NCBI GenBank assembly: GCA_964515615.1 | Contig: CAZEVI010000007.1 | Location: forward strand, 1-27,371 | From: CAZEVI01 sp964515615 | GTDB lineage: Bacteria; Patescibacteriota; UBA1384; XYA2-FULL-43-10; CAINNR01 | Length of the DNA: 27,371 nucleotides | Reading direction: 5' to 3' | Part shown: positions 16,621-23,562 of the stretch, piece by piece | Layout: every line of letters begins with the position of its first letter | Numbering within the stretch: position 1 is the first letter of the stretch | Made by a program: the position numbers and the translations under genes | Notes under the pieces: model-generated | Database searches by the model: none | What the model saw: the letters and a program-made list of their open reading frames with translations, nothing else | What the model was told of the DNA's origin: nothing

Positions 16621-17556
16621 ATGGACAAAACTGCAATAATCGGCGCCGGTCCTGCCGGCACCAGTGCCGCAATTTATCTTTCTCGTTTCGCTCATAACGT
16701 GCTTTTATTTGATAAAAAAATTTCTGATGGCCGAACTTCAATGGCGCCTGATTTGCAAAATTATCTCGGACATTCAGATAAATTAACCGGCAAGGAATTT
16801 ATCAACAACATCCGCCAGCAAATCAAACGCTTTCCAATTGAATTTATTAAAGAAAAAGTCGTTGAAATTAACCAAAGCAAAAATGGAATTTTTAATATTA
16901 TAATTGAAAATAATCACAAATTTCAGGTAAAATATCTAATTGTCGCGGTTGGTTTATTTGATGGTTATATTAAACTGCCAAATATTGATAAATATTATGA
17001 TAAATCAATTTTTCACTGTTTGGCCTGCGACTGGTGGCAAAATCGAAATAAGAAAATTGTTGTTGCCGGCAATAATGAAGAAGCAATTTTTACTGCCGCC
17101 ACAATTGCAAAAATGGAAATGCCTCCAAAACTCTCTGTTGTTCCGACTGATGAAAATTTTAGCTTTGACAAAGAGTTAATTAAAATATCAAAAAAGCTGA
17201 AAATTCAAATTTATCAAAGCCCCATCAGAGAGATTATCGGTAAAAATGACGTCGTCCAAAAAATTGTCTTAGAAAACGGCCAGAACGTTGAGTGCCAAAT
17301 TATATTTGAAACTCTTGGTTTTATCAGACGCGATAAATTTTTGGATAAGGGAAATATTTCACCAGAAAGAAATGAAAAAGGTTTTATTGTTGTTAATTTT
17401 GATAATTATGAAAGCTCTACCACAAATTTGTTTGCCGTCGGTCCATGCAATGACGGTCCGGATCAAGCAATTATCGCCGCCGGAGAGGGCGCAGTTGCCG
17501 CTTTGGAAATTCATTCTCGGATTATGACTGAAAAGTTTGAGGGATTGAATTCTTAA
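16621..17556 (+). CDS. Thioredoxin-reductase-like FAD/NAD(P)H oxidoreductase
   Basis: A 311-aa flavoprotein with the low-molecular-weight thioredoxin reductase fold. The FAD site AIIGAGPAGTSAAIYLSR is at the N-terminus. A redox pair C133/C136 (HCLACDWW) replaces the usual CATC-type motif, and the C-terminal FAD contact is FAVGPCNDGPDQAIIAAGEGA. The NAD(P)H domain has VVAGNNEEAIFTAATIA, without the classical GxGxxA form. GRTSMAPDLQNYLGHSD replaces the GQ...IENYPG sequence of true TrxB. It is therefore probably a paralogue with a different partner from the TrxB at 20218. ATG at 16621 is chosen because the Rossmann motif follows at once; the frame is open to 16576, inside the previous gene. Confidence 0.82.
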   Translation: MDKTAIIGAGPAGTSAAIYLSRFAHNVLLFDKKISDGRTSMAPDLQNYLGHSDKLTGKEFINNIRQQIKRFPIEFIKEKVVEINQSKNGIFNIIIENNHKFQVKYLIVAVGLFDGYIKLPNIDKYYDKSIFHCLACDWWQNRNKKIVVAGNNEEAIFTAATIAKMEMPPKLSVVPTDENFSFDKELIKISKKLKIQIYQSPIREIIGKNDVVQKIVLENGQNVECQIIFETLGFIRRDKFLDKGNISPERNEKGFIVVNFDNYESSTTNLFAVGPCNDGPDQAIIAAGEGAVAALEIHSRIMTEKFEGLNS

Positions 17557-17641
17557 GAAGCCAATCTTACAATTTTTCTCGATAAAAAAACATAAATTGT
17601 TCTTTCTGTATTGCTTTTTCGTCCACTTGATGTAAAAAAGA

Positions 17642-17672
17642 TTGACAACGTTCGGTGTTTGTTTGGTACAAT
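17642..17672 (+). promoter_or_regulatory. Promoter for lexA
   Basis: TTGACA at 17642-17647, a 19-bp spacer and TACAAT at 17667-17672 preceded by TGG (extended -10). The first LexA-like operator occupies the spacer; the second lies over or just after the predicted start of transcription. Confidence 0.65.
17650..17667 (+). promoter_or_regulatory. Predicted LexA operator 1 (direct-repeat SOS box)
   Basis: GTTCGGT (17650-17656), GTTT, then GTTTGGT (17661-17667): two like half-sites 11 bp apart in the same orientation, i.e. GTTC-N7-GTTT. This matches the direct-repeat GTTC-N7-GTTC form known for alphaproteobacterial LexA, not the palindromes of E. coli or Bacillus. It lies between the -35 and -10 boxes, so binding should block RNA polymerase. 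Confidence 0.6.
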
Positions 17673-17684
17673 AAAATTGTTATG

Positions 17685-17702
17685 ACCGAACATAGACCAA
17701 AC
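17685..17702 (-). promoter_or_regulatory. Predicted LexA operator 2 (direct-repeat SOS box)
   Basis: ACCGAAC (17685-17691), ATAG, ACCAAAC (17696-17702): the same two half-sites as operator 1 and the same 11-bp period, but in the opposite orientation. The two copies together make a 53-bp inverted arrangement around the -10 box and start site of lexA. Confidence 0.6.
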
Positions 17703-17753
17703 ATATTAGAATTTAAATTTGAGCCGTTTAACGGCGGATTTTTGGAGTAAAAA

Positions 17754-18362
17754 ATGGAAAGTTTGACTAAAAGACAAAAAGAAATTCTCGATTTTATCAG
17801 TCATTTTATCGCTGAAAACGGCTACGCGCCGAGTTTCCGAGAGATTGCTTACTATTTTGAACTATCGTCAGTTTCCACTATTGCCGAATACATTTCAATT
17901 TTGGAGGAAAAAGGATATTTAACCAAAGAGGCAATGGAAGCCAGATCAATCCAGCTGACTCCGGCTTTCGCCTCTGGAATTGACACCTTCGAAATCCCAC
18001 TCTCCGGCGTCATCGATGCCGGAAAACCAATTGAGGCCATTCGGACCAATGAAACAATTGATATCCCCAAGGACATGATGGGGCGACGAACATTTGCTCT
18101 TCGAGTTCGCGGCGAATCAATGATTGACGACGGCATTTTAGACGGCGACTATGTAATAATTGAGCAATCTCAAAATCCTCGTAATGGTGAAATTGTTGTT
18201 GCATTAATCGACAACGAAAATGCAACTCTGAAACGTTATTACAACGAAGCCGGCGGCATCCGCTTACAGCCTGCCAATAAAACAATGAAACCAATGCATT
18301 TTGCCAAACGTCGTGTAACAATTCAAGGAAAAGTTAAGGGTGTAATTAGAAAATTCCATTGA
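17754..18362 (+). CDS. lexA: SOS repressor LexA
   Basis: A 202-aa transcriptional repressor that cuts itself when RecA is activated by DNA damage. The N-terminal winged helix (about 1-65) starts LTKRQKEILDFISHFI. The C-terminal peptidase has the cleavage site A89-G90 (VIDAGKP), catalytic Ser122 (RGESMIDDGI) and Lys160 (ATLKRYY), in the same order and spacing as known LexA proteins. The recognition region SFREIAYYFELSSVSTIAEY differs from the usual S-x-R-E-I-A...S-x-x-A-V pattern mainly after the turn, in keeping with an unusual operator. A GGAG site precedes the ATG. Autoregulation is expected from the two operators upstream. Confidence 0.95.
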   Translation: MESLTKRQKEILDFISHFIAENGYAPSFREIAYYFELSSVSTIAEYISILEEKGYLTKEAMEARSIQLTPAFASGIDTFEIPLSGVIDAGKPIEAIRTNETIDIPKDMMGRRTFALRVRGESMIDDGILDGDYVIIEQSQNPRNGEIVVALIDNENATLKRYYNEAGGIRLQPANKTMKPMHFAKRRVTIQGKVKGVIRKFH

Positions 18363-18375
18363 CAATTTAAATTTG

Positions 18376-18404
18376 TTGAAATTAATTGGCGCAAGATATA
18401 TACT
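18376..18404 (+). promoter_or_regulatory. Promoter for AbrB-like gene
   Basis: TTGAAA at 18376-18381, a 17-bp spacer and TATACT at 18399-18404. It gives a leader of about 35 nt with AAGGAG placed 6 nt before the ATG at 18446. Confidence 0.6.
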
Positions 18405-18445
18405 AAGGTCAGTTATTTTCGAATTTATACTACCAAGGAGCTTCT

Positions 18446-18691
18446 ATGAAGATGGAGAAAAGAAAACTTATTAAGTTCTCAAACTACAGTTTGTGTGTTA
18501 CTCTGCCAAAATGGGTAATCAAAGAACTGAAGTGGCAAAAAGGTGAAGTTGTTAATTTGCAAGTCGATGAGAATAAAGGTGAGATTGTGATTAAGAAAGG
18601 CAGCAGCACAACCAAAGAAAAATTAGCTGACAAACTTCCAGACGACAAGCAAGCTAAAAGTTCTTCCAAAAACAAAAAAACTCGCTGGTAA
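18446..18691 (+). CDS. AbrB/MazE/SpoVT-type DNA-binding protein
   Basis: An 81-aa protein. Residues 5-50 match the swapped-hairpin AbrB fold: KLIKFSNYSLCVTLPKWVIKELKW, given here as KLIKFSNYSLCVTLPK and WVIKELKW, then KGEVVNLQVDENKGEIVIKK. The remaining residues are a Lys/Ser-rich tail likely to be disordered. Such proteins are dimeric DNA-binding regulators or antitoxins. No toxin gene is adjacent, so a free-standing regulator is favoured. It has its own promoter and a good ribosome binding site. Confidence 0.8.
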   Translation: MKMEKRKLIKFSNYSLCVTLPKWVIKELKWQKGEVVNLQVDENKGEIVIKKGSSTTKEKLADKLPDDKQAKSSSKNKKTRW

Positions 18692-18705
18692 TATTATTCT
18701 AACAA

Positions 18706-18734
18706 TTGTTTGAACTACTCATATTTGCTACAAT
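18706..18734 (+). promoter_or_regulatory. Promoter for LytR_C gene cluster
   Basis: TTGTTT (18706-18711), a 17-bp spacer and TACAAT (18729-18734) with TGC just before it (extended -10). Transcription would begin near 18741. Confidence 0.55.
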
Positions 18735-18779
18735 ATTTTTGACAGTAGTTATTTTCAGATGTTGACACAAGGAGGGATC

Positions 18780-19520
18780 TTGGGAATTTCTGATGACATT
18801 CGCCCGAAAAAATTTCGGCCGATTTCCAAAAAAACGGAAAAAAGAATAATAAAAAGTGCCCAAAAACAGCTTAAACAGCGCGACGACGGCCAGCTTTTTC
18901 AACAAGCTGACGATGGCGATTTTTTTGCTGACACGCCAATAAAAAATAGCAATCAGCCAAAATTTAACAACGATCATAATTTCGAACATCGCCACAGTTA
19001 TCGATGGATACATACTACAATAATTGTTTTGGTTATTTGTGTTTTAATCGGATTGATTGTTTGGCAAAATTATTCAACAATCAAGGGCTACATTGACGGA
19101 AGTTACAAAAATCAAAACGATCAAAAGTTAAGTGATATTATTGATTCTACCTCTAAATCAAGCGAAAATTATAATAATGGCAAACAAACAGCCACACAGT
19201 CATCTACTGCAGAGCAACAACCGACGACTCCGGAGATTGACAGATCGGCACTAACTATCTCGGTTCTAAACGGTTCGGGAGTAAAAAACTCGGCGGCTAC
19301 TATTGCTGACACTTTAAAATCTGCCGGCTTTCAAATTAAAACCATCTCCAACGCCAGATCATTTAACTACGCCAAAACTTATATTTATTATAAAACAGAC
19401 GACTCAACCGTTGCCGATTTGATAAAAGCATCATTGAGTGGCAGAGATTGCGAAGCCGTCAAAAACGCTTCAATTGTCGGATCAGCCTATGACATCGTAG
19501 TCGTCGTCGGAAAAACTTAA
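18780..19520 (+). CDS. LytR C-terminal-domain (LytR_C) membrane protein
   Basis: A bitopic membrane protein of about 246 aa. A charged cytoplasmic region (about 1-78) leads to one membrane helix (TTIIVLVICVLIGLIVW). A Ser/Thr/Gln-rich linker follows, then a LytR_C domain beginning ALTISVLNGSGVKNSAATIA and ending YDIVVVVGKT. The LytR_C domain is often attached to envelope proteins; its function is unknown. The start chosen is TTG at 18780 because AAGGAGGG ends 3 nt before it. An in-frame ATG at 18759 would add 7 residues but has no ribosome binding site, and the AAGGAGGG would then lie inside the gene. The next gene starts directly after the stop. Confidence 0.8.
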   Translation: MGISDDIRPKKFRPISKKTEKRIIKSAQKQLKQRDDGQLFQQADDGDFFADTPIKNSNQPKFNNDHNFEHRHSYRWIHTTIIVLVICVLIGLIVWQNYSTIKGYIDGSYKNQNDQKLSDIIDSTSKSSENYNNGKQTATQSSTAEQQPTTPEIDRSALTISVLNGSGVKNSAATIADTLKSAGFQIKTISNARSFNYAKTYIYYKTDDSTVADLIKASLSGRDCEAVKNASIVGSAYDIVVVVGKT

Positions 19521-19760
19521 ATGTTAGACTCAATTTTTTCATTTTACGACAAAACAATAATGGGATTATCACCCGGATATTCGGGGCTAATTTCACTGGC
19601 AATACTTTTAGTTCTTTTATGGTCGTTTTGGCACTTCATCCGAGGCAATTTTATTTGGATAATTTTAATTTTGATTTTCATTCCAGCAGCTTGGCCGGCC
19701 GTTAAAAGCATTGGTCGAATTTTATTAATTTTAGGAACATTTTTAATTTTACATATTTAA
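19521..19760 (+). CDS. Small hydrophobic membrane protein
   Basis: A 79-aa protein with two or three membrane helices: about residues 20-38 (GLISLAILLVLLWSFWHF), 42-58 (NFIWIILILIFIPAAWP) and possibly 64-79. I do not recognise a family. The start codon follows the upstream stop with no gap and the next gene begins 2 bp after its stop, so it is probably translated with its neighbours. Confidence 0.65.
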   Translation: MLDSIFSFYDKTIMGLSPGYSGLISLAILLVLLWSFWHFIRGNFIWIILILIFIPAAWPAVKSIGRILLILGTFLILHI

Positions 19761-19762
19761 TT

Positions 19763-20164
19763 ATGAAAACATCGGTTATTCGCCTGAAAAAAGGTGATGA
19801 AGCAATATCTAAAATAATCGAATTCTGCGAAAAAAAAGGAATCAATAGCGCTTGGTTTTTTGGGATTGGAGCCGCGTCAAAAGCTAAATTGGCAATTTAT
19901 GACTTGGACAAAAAAGAGTATATTCGGAAAGAAATATCCGGAATATATGAAATTTTGAATTTTAATGGAAATATCAGTAGCCTAGACAAAAAAATAATTG
20001 TCCACAGCCACGTAACACTCTCCGGTAATAATTTTTCCGCTGTTGGCGGACACGCCGACGAGTTGATAATTGCCGCCACTTGTGAAATAGTTCTGCAACA
20101 ACTAGATATTGAGTTGACTCGAAAGCATAATGGAGAGATCGGTTTGAATTTATTGGATTTATAA
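19763..20164 (+). CDS. PPC-domain (PCC, DUF296) protein
   Basis: A 133-aa single-domain protein of the PPC family, known from plant AT-hook proteins and from small bacterial and archaeal proteins that form trimers. Visible features are the N-terminal VIRLKKGDEAISKI, FGIGAASKAKLAIYD, the HSH metal-type motif H81-S-H83 in VHSHVTLSG, and VGGHADELIIAATCEIVL. Bacterial members lack a proven function; DNA binding is only inferred from the plant proteins. It closes a three-gene cluster with the LytR_C protein and the small membrane protein. Confidence 0.85.
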   Translation: MKTSVIRLKKGDEAISKIIEFCEKKGINSAWFFGIGAASKAKLAIYDLDKKEYIRKEISGIYEILNFNGNISSLDKKIIVHSHVTLSGNNFSAVGGHADELIIAATCEIVLQQLDIELTRKHNGEIGLNLLDL

Positions 20165-20217
20165 TCCTTCTTTCTGCTTTCACAACCGACAAATTATTAG
20201 TAATTAGTAGGAGTTAT

Positions 20218-21153
20218 ATGAATAGCAAGGCGAAGTCCGCTTCGGGTGAAGAATATGATGTTATAATTGTTGGTGGCGGTCCGGCCGGAATTTCGGCAGC
20301 AATTTATACCGCCAGGAGAATGTTAAAAACTTTGGTCATCACCAAAGAGATTGGCGGACAAGTGGTAAGAACACCGGATATCGAAAATTATCCGGGTTTT
20401 GACCTAATTTTCGGCCCCGAATTGGCTCAAAAATTTATCACTCAAGCAAAAAAATTCGGCGCCGAAATTGCATATGATGAAGTTACTCACTTGGATGATA
20501 AAAAAGCTGAATTTATTGTTACGGGCAGAAATGGGAAATATCTTGCCAAAAGTCTAATCTTGGCTTTCGGTAAAGTCCCCAGAAAACTAAATATTCCGGG
20601 CGAAAGAGAGCTCAAAGGCAAAGGTGTTTCGTACTGCTCAACTTGTGATGCGCCTTTCTTTAAAAACAAGATAGTTGTTGTAAATGGCGGTGGAAACTCA
20701 GCTTTTGACGCTGCGCTTCTTTTAGCCAAAGTCGCCAAAAAAATTTACTTGATTCATCGAAGAGATGAATTCCGCGCCGAGGAAATTTTAATTGAAAAGG
20801 TTAAAAAATTAAAAAATGTTGAAATTATCACCGAGGCCATTATTATTGAAATTAAAGGCAAAGATCAAGTTCAGTCAATAGTTTATCACAAAGATGGAAA
20901 AGAAATGGAAATTGCAGTTGACGGAATTTTTATCGAAATCGGCTACATTGTAGTTGATGGGCTAATAAAAGATTTTGTTGAAATGGATGAAAGAAATCAA
21001 ATTAAGGTCAAGAAGGATCACTCGACTTCACGCGAAGGCGTATTTGCCGCTGGCGACCTAACAAATTCATATTATAAACAGATCGTAATTTCCGCTGGTG
21101 AAGGCGCAATTGCCGCCCTCTCCGCCGCAAAATATATCGACGAAAAAAAATAA
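20218..21153 (+). CDS. trxB: Thioredoxin reductase
   Basis: A 311-aa flavoenzyme that reduces thioredoxin with NADPH. It has the FAD motif VIIVGGGPAGISAAIYTARR, GGQVVRTPDIENYPGF, and the redox-active pair C140/C143 in SYCSTCDAPFF. The NADPH-domain motif is VVNGGGNSAFDAALLLA, followed by HRRDEFRAEE with the arginines that usually contact the NADPH 2'-phosphate. VFAAGDLTN marks the end of the FAD domain. An AGGAG site lies 4-5 nt before the ATG. No thioredoxin gene is in the window. Confidence 0.94.
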   Translation: MNSKAKSASGEEYDVIIVGGGPAGISAAIYTARRMLKTLVITKEIGGQVVRTPDIENYPGFDLIFGPELAQKFITQAKKFGAEIAYDEVTHLDDKKAEFIVTGRNGKYLAKSLILAFGKVPRKLNIPGERELKGKGVSYCSTCDAPFFKNKIVVVNGGGNSAFDAALLLAKVAKKIYLIHRRDEFRAEEILIEKVKKLKNVEIITEAIIIEIKGKDQVQSIVYHKDGKEMEIAVDGIFIEIGYIVVDGLIKDFVEMDERNQIKVKKDHSTSREGVFAAGDLTNSYYKQIVISAGEGAIAALSAAKYIDEKK

Positions 21154-21226
21154 ATTATCATTTTGTGATACACATTTTCAATGTACACATCGGTCTTGTT
21201 TATTGTCAAAAATCCCAACCTTTTTA

Positions 21227-21256
21227 TTGATAATTTTTTAACACTCAAATTATAAT
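21227..21256 (+). promoter_or_regulatory. Promoter upstream of broken PaaX/Cas2-like gene
   Basis: TTGATA at 21227-21232, an 18-bp spacer and a perfect TATAAT at 21251-21256. It would transcribe through the palindrome at 21316 into the pseudogene. Confidence 0.6.
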
Positions 21257-21315
21257 CATTCAGTAACAATAATAGACAACCAAACTATTAGAATTTTTAG
21301 AATAAATTGGTATCA

Positions 21316-21359
21316 ATTATCACATATATTTATCCGGCCGGATAAATATATGTGATAAT
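21316..21359. repeat. Perfect 44-bp palindrome, copy 1
   Basis: Two 22-base arms are exact inverse complements with no spacer and meet at CCGG|CCGG (centre between 21337 and 21338). It could extrude as a cruciform in DNA or fold as a hairpin in the transcript. A mutated copy lies 794 bp downstream, so this is one end of a bracketed unit rather than a lone terminator. No T tract follows. Confidence 0.9.
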
Positions 21360-21394
21360 GTTATTTATAATCGTAATTTTTAATAAAAACTAAT

Positions 21395-22112
21395 ATGAAA
21401 CGAAGCAAAAAAGCCAAAATTAAAGACAGAGTGATAAATCTCACAATTGAAATTTTAGAACATTTTTATAATATTGGAGGAGCTTCTTTAGAAGCGGCAT
21501 TTAGCAAAAAATCTGTTTACAAGATTTTTAATCAAAATATTTACCGAGAATATTCCGAAGTACCTTTTGCAAAATGGCTATATCGGTTACGCGATCAGGA
21601 GTATTTATGTTATTCGGCTAATTCCGATTCAGTTCAATTTACTACAAAATCGAAATTAAAACTAATTTGGCATAATTGCAAAAAATTGTTGTTTCATTGC
21701 AAGGTTTTTCCAGTTTCATAGTAGATAACTGATGGTTTATTTACGGAAACTTGCAAATAAACACCAATAAATAATTTCTGGAACTTATTAAACAACCACT
21801 TTTAGCAACAAGAATTTGATATTAATCCAGAAATTGACAGAATTAAGATCGCCACCGAAAAACTAGATCAATTCCATTTTTTGTCATTCGATATTCCTGA
21901 ATACAGACGAAATGCCAGAGCAGAATTTAGAAAGGCATTAAAAACCGTTGGGATTTAAGCAAATTCAAGAAAGCTTGTGGGTTACAAACCATGGTGTTTA
22001 CGACTTAGTCCAAGAAATTGCTTTGGAGATGAATATTAAAAAATATATTATAAATATCATCTCTGCAAAATCAGATATTGATGGGGCGATAGATAAAATG
22101 TTTATAAAATAA
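21395..22112 (+). pseudogene. Broken PaaX-like / Cas2-like winged-helix regulator
   Basis: Bases 21395-21721 encode 108 aa. Their ILEHFYNIGGASLEAAF and KWLYRLRDQEYLCY match the N-terminal winged helix of PaaX-like proteins that carry a Cas2-like C-terminal domain in Patescibacteria. The same frame then meets several stops (21719-21724, 21767, 21806) but resumes with QFHFLSFDIPEYRRNARAEF (about 21869-21928). It stops again at 21956. The rest continues in another frame from about 21948 (LGFKQIQESLWV) to a stop at 22110-22112. So one ancestral gene has been split by premature stops and a frameshift. It is not CRISPR-linked here: no array or cas1 is near. Functional decay is inferred; the first 108 aa might still be made. 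Confidence 0.75.
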
Positions 22113-22114
22113 TT

Positions 22115-22150
22115 CACATATATTTACCTGGTCGGATAAATATATGTAAT
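22115..22150. repeat. Decayed palindrome, copy 2
   Basis: Aligned to copy 1 at an offset of 794 bp, this 36-bp sequence differs at only four positions up to the last bases (22127, 22129, 22132 and 22148). The outer arms ACATATATTTA and TAAATATATGT still pair, while the centre has lost perfect symmetry. It starts 2 bp after the stop of the pseudogene. Confidence 0.85.
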
Positions 22151-22162
22151 CAGAAATTATTG

Positions 22163-22191
22163 TTATTGTTGTTGTTAATGTCTGGTATAAT
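22163..22191 (+). promoter_or_regulatory. Promoter for rarA
   Basis: A perfect TATAAT (22186-22191) preceded by TGG makes an extended -10; TTATTG at 22163-22168 is a weak -35 box with 17-bp spacing. It lies about 60 bp before the gene. Confidence 0.55.
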
Positions 22192-22250
22192 CATGTGGCA
22201 TATTTAGCAAACATCCGTATCCGTCATGATTGAGTTAAAATGTATAATGT

Positions 22251-23492
22251 ATGACAGATTTGTTTGACCGAAATTTAGTTCTCGGAGCTCCTCTTGCTGA
22301 CCGAATGCGGCCAGAAAATTTTTCGGATTATATCGGACAAAAACATATTTTGGCACCCGATAAAATTTTACGCAAAGCTATTGATGCCGATAAACTTTTT
22401 TCAATGATTCTTTGGGGACCTCCGGGATCGGGCAAAACTACGCTGGCTTGTTTAATCTCCAAAAAAACCAAATCATTTTTCCAACCATTTTCTGCCGTTA
22501 CCTCCGGCATTTCTGATGTTCGAAAAGCTTTGGATGAAGCAAAAACACGGAAAAAATTTCATCAGCAAAAAACAGTTTTGTTTGTTGATGAAATTCATCA
22601 CTTTAATAAAACCCAGCAGGATGCTTTTTTGCCGACAGTTGAAAACGGCACAATTATTTTGATCGGCGCAACAACTGAAAATCCTTCTTTTCAGGTAAAT
22701 GCTCCGCTTCTTTCGCGAGCGAGAGTCTTCCATTTGCGTGAACTTTCAGAAGATGATATTATTAAGCTTTTAAAAACAGCGATTAAAGATAAAATCAGGG
22801 GATTTGCAAAACTTAAAATTAAAATTGATGCCGCAGCACTTCGACATATTGCCAAACTCTCCGAAGGCGATGCTCGAGATGCCTATAATGCACTCGAGTT
22901 AGCAATAGTAACTGCCAAAAAGGATAATTTCGGAACAATAAATATAACAACTGCCGATGCCGAGGAGGCGATTCAGGCAAAATTTATCCGTTATGACAAA
23001 TCCGCTGACGGACATTTTGATGTTATTTCAGCACTTCACAAATCAGTTCGTGCGTCTGATATTGATGCATCACTTCACTACTTAGCCAGAATGATCGAGG
23101 CTGGCGAAGAACCGCTCTACATCATTCGACGATTAATGCGAGCTGCATCGGAAGATATTGGAATGGCCGATCCGTTTGCTTTGATGTTAGCTTCTGCTAC
23201 CCAACAAACAATCTCTTTTATGGGAATGCCGGAAGCCAGTGATGCTTTGGCGGAGTTAACAATTTATTTGGCAAAAGCCAAAAAATCACGAGCAGTTGAC
23301 AGTGCTTACACCAAAGCAGTTGATGATATTAAAAATTTGCGGCTCGATCCAATTCCACTTGATATTCGAAACGCACCGACAAAAATGATGAAAGATTTTG
23401 GTTTTGGTAAAGGATACGAGCCATACAAGACAAAAGATCATCGACCAAAAAATCTTCACAAACGAAAATATTGGCATGATGAAACAAATTAG
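22251..23492 (+). CDS. rarA: Replication-associated recombination ATPase RarA (MgsA)
   Basis: A 413-aa AAA+ protein related to clamp loaders that acts at stalled or gapped replication forks. It has Walker A GPPGSGKT at 56-63, Walker B LFVDEIHHFNK near residue 110, sensor 1 GATTENPSF and arginine-finger region LLSRARVF. The C-terminal part has IRRLMRAASEDIGMADP and the RarA ending KYWHDETN. Length and order are normal. The start at 22251 gives the usual DLFDRNLVLGAPLADRMRP beginning; no ribosome binding site is visible. No SOS-like box was seen upstream. Confidence 0.95.
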   Translation: MTDLFDRNLVLGAPLADRMRPENFSDYIGQKHILAPDKILRKAIDADKLFSMILWGPPGSGKTTLACLISKKTKSFFQPFSAVTSGISDVRKALDEAKTRKKFHQQKTVLFVDEIHHFNKTQQDAFLPTVENGTIILIGATTENPSFQVNAPLLSRARVFHLRELSEDDIIKLLKTAIKDKIRGFAKLKIKIDAAALRHIAKLSEGDARDAYNALELAIVTAKKDNFGTINITTADAEEAIQAKFIRYDKSADGHFDVISALHKSVRASDIDASLHYLARMIEAGEEPLYIIRRLMRAASEDIGMADPFALMLASATQQTISFMGMPEASDALAELTIYLAKAKKSRAVDSAYTKAVDDIKNLRLDPIPLDIRNAPTKMMKDFGFGKGYEPYKTKDHRPKNLHKRKYWHDETN

Positions 23493-23500
23493 TCTATAAT
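23471..23500 (+). promoter_or_regulatory. Promoter for DUF3048 gene
   Basis: TTGGCA (23471-23476), an 18-bp spacer and TATAAT (23495-23500), located at the very end of rarA. Confidence 0.5.
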
Positions 23501-23562
23501 AATAATGACAGCATTTTTTAGGTTTTGTCAGTTTGATTTTTTAATTTTTAATGCGAGGGGCA

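Noticed and set aside
17723..17735. GCCGTT-T-AACGGC palindrome before lexA
   Set aside because: Near-perfect but with a one-base centre, and unlike the LexA half-sites; too little to call an operator.
18446..18691. Antitoxin of a toxin-antitoxin pair
   Set aside because: AbrB-type fold is compatible, but no toxin-like gene adjoins it on either side.
21869..22112. Cas2 of a CRISPR system
   Set aside because: The sequence is the C-terminal domain of a PaaX-like regulator, the gene is broken, and there is no cas1 or repeat-spacer array.
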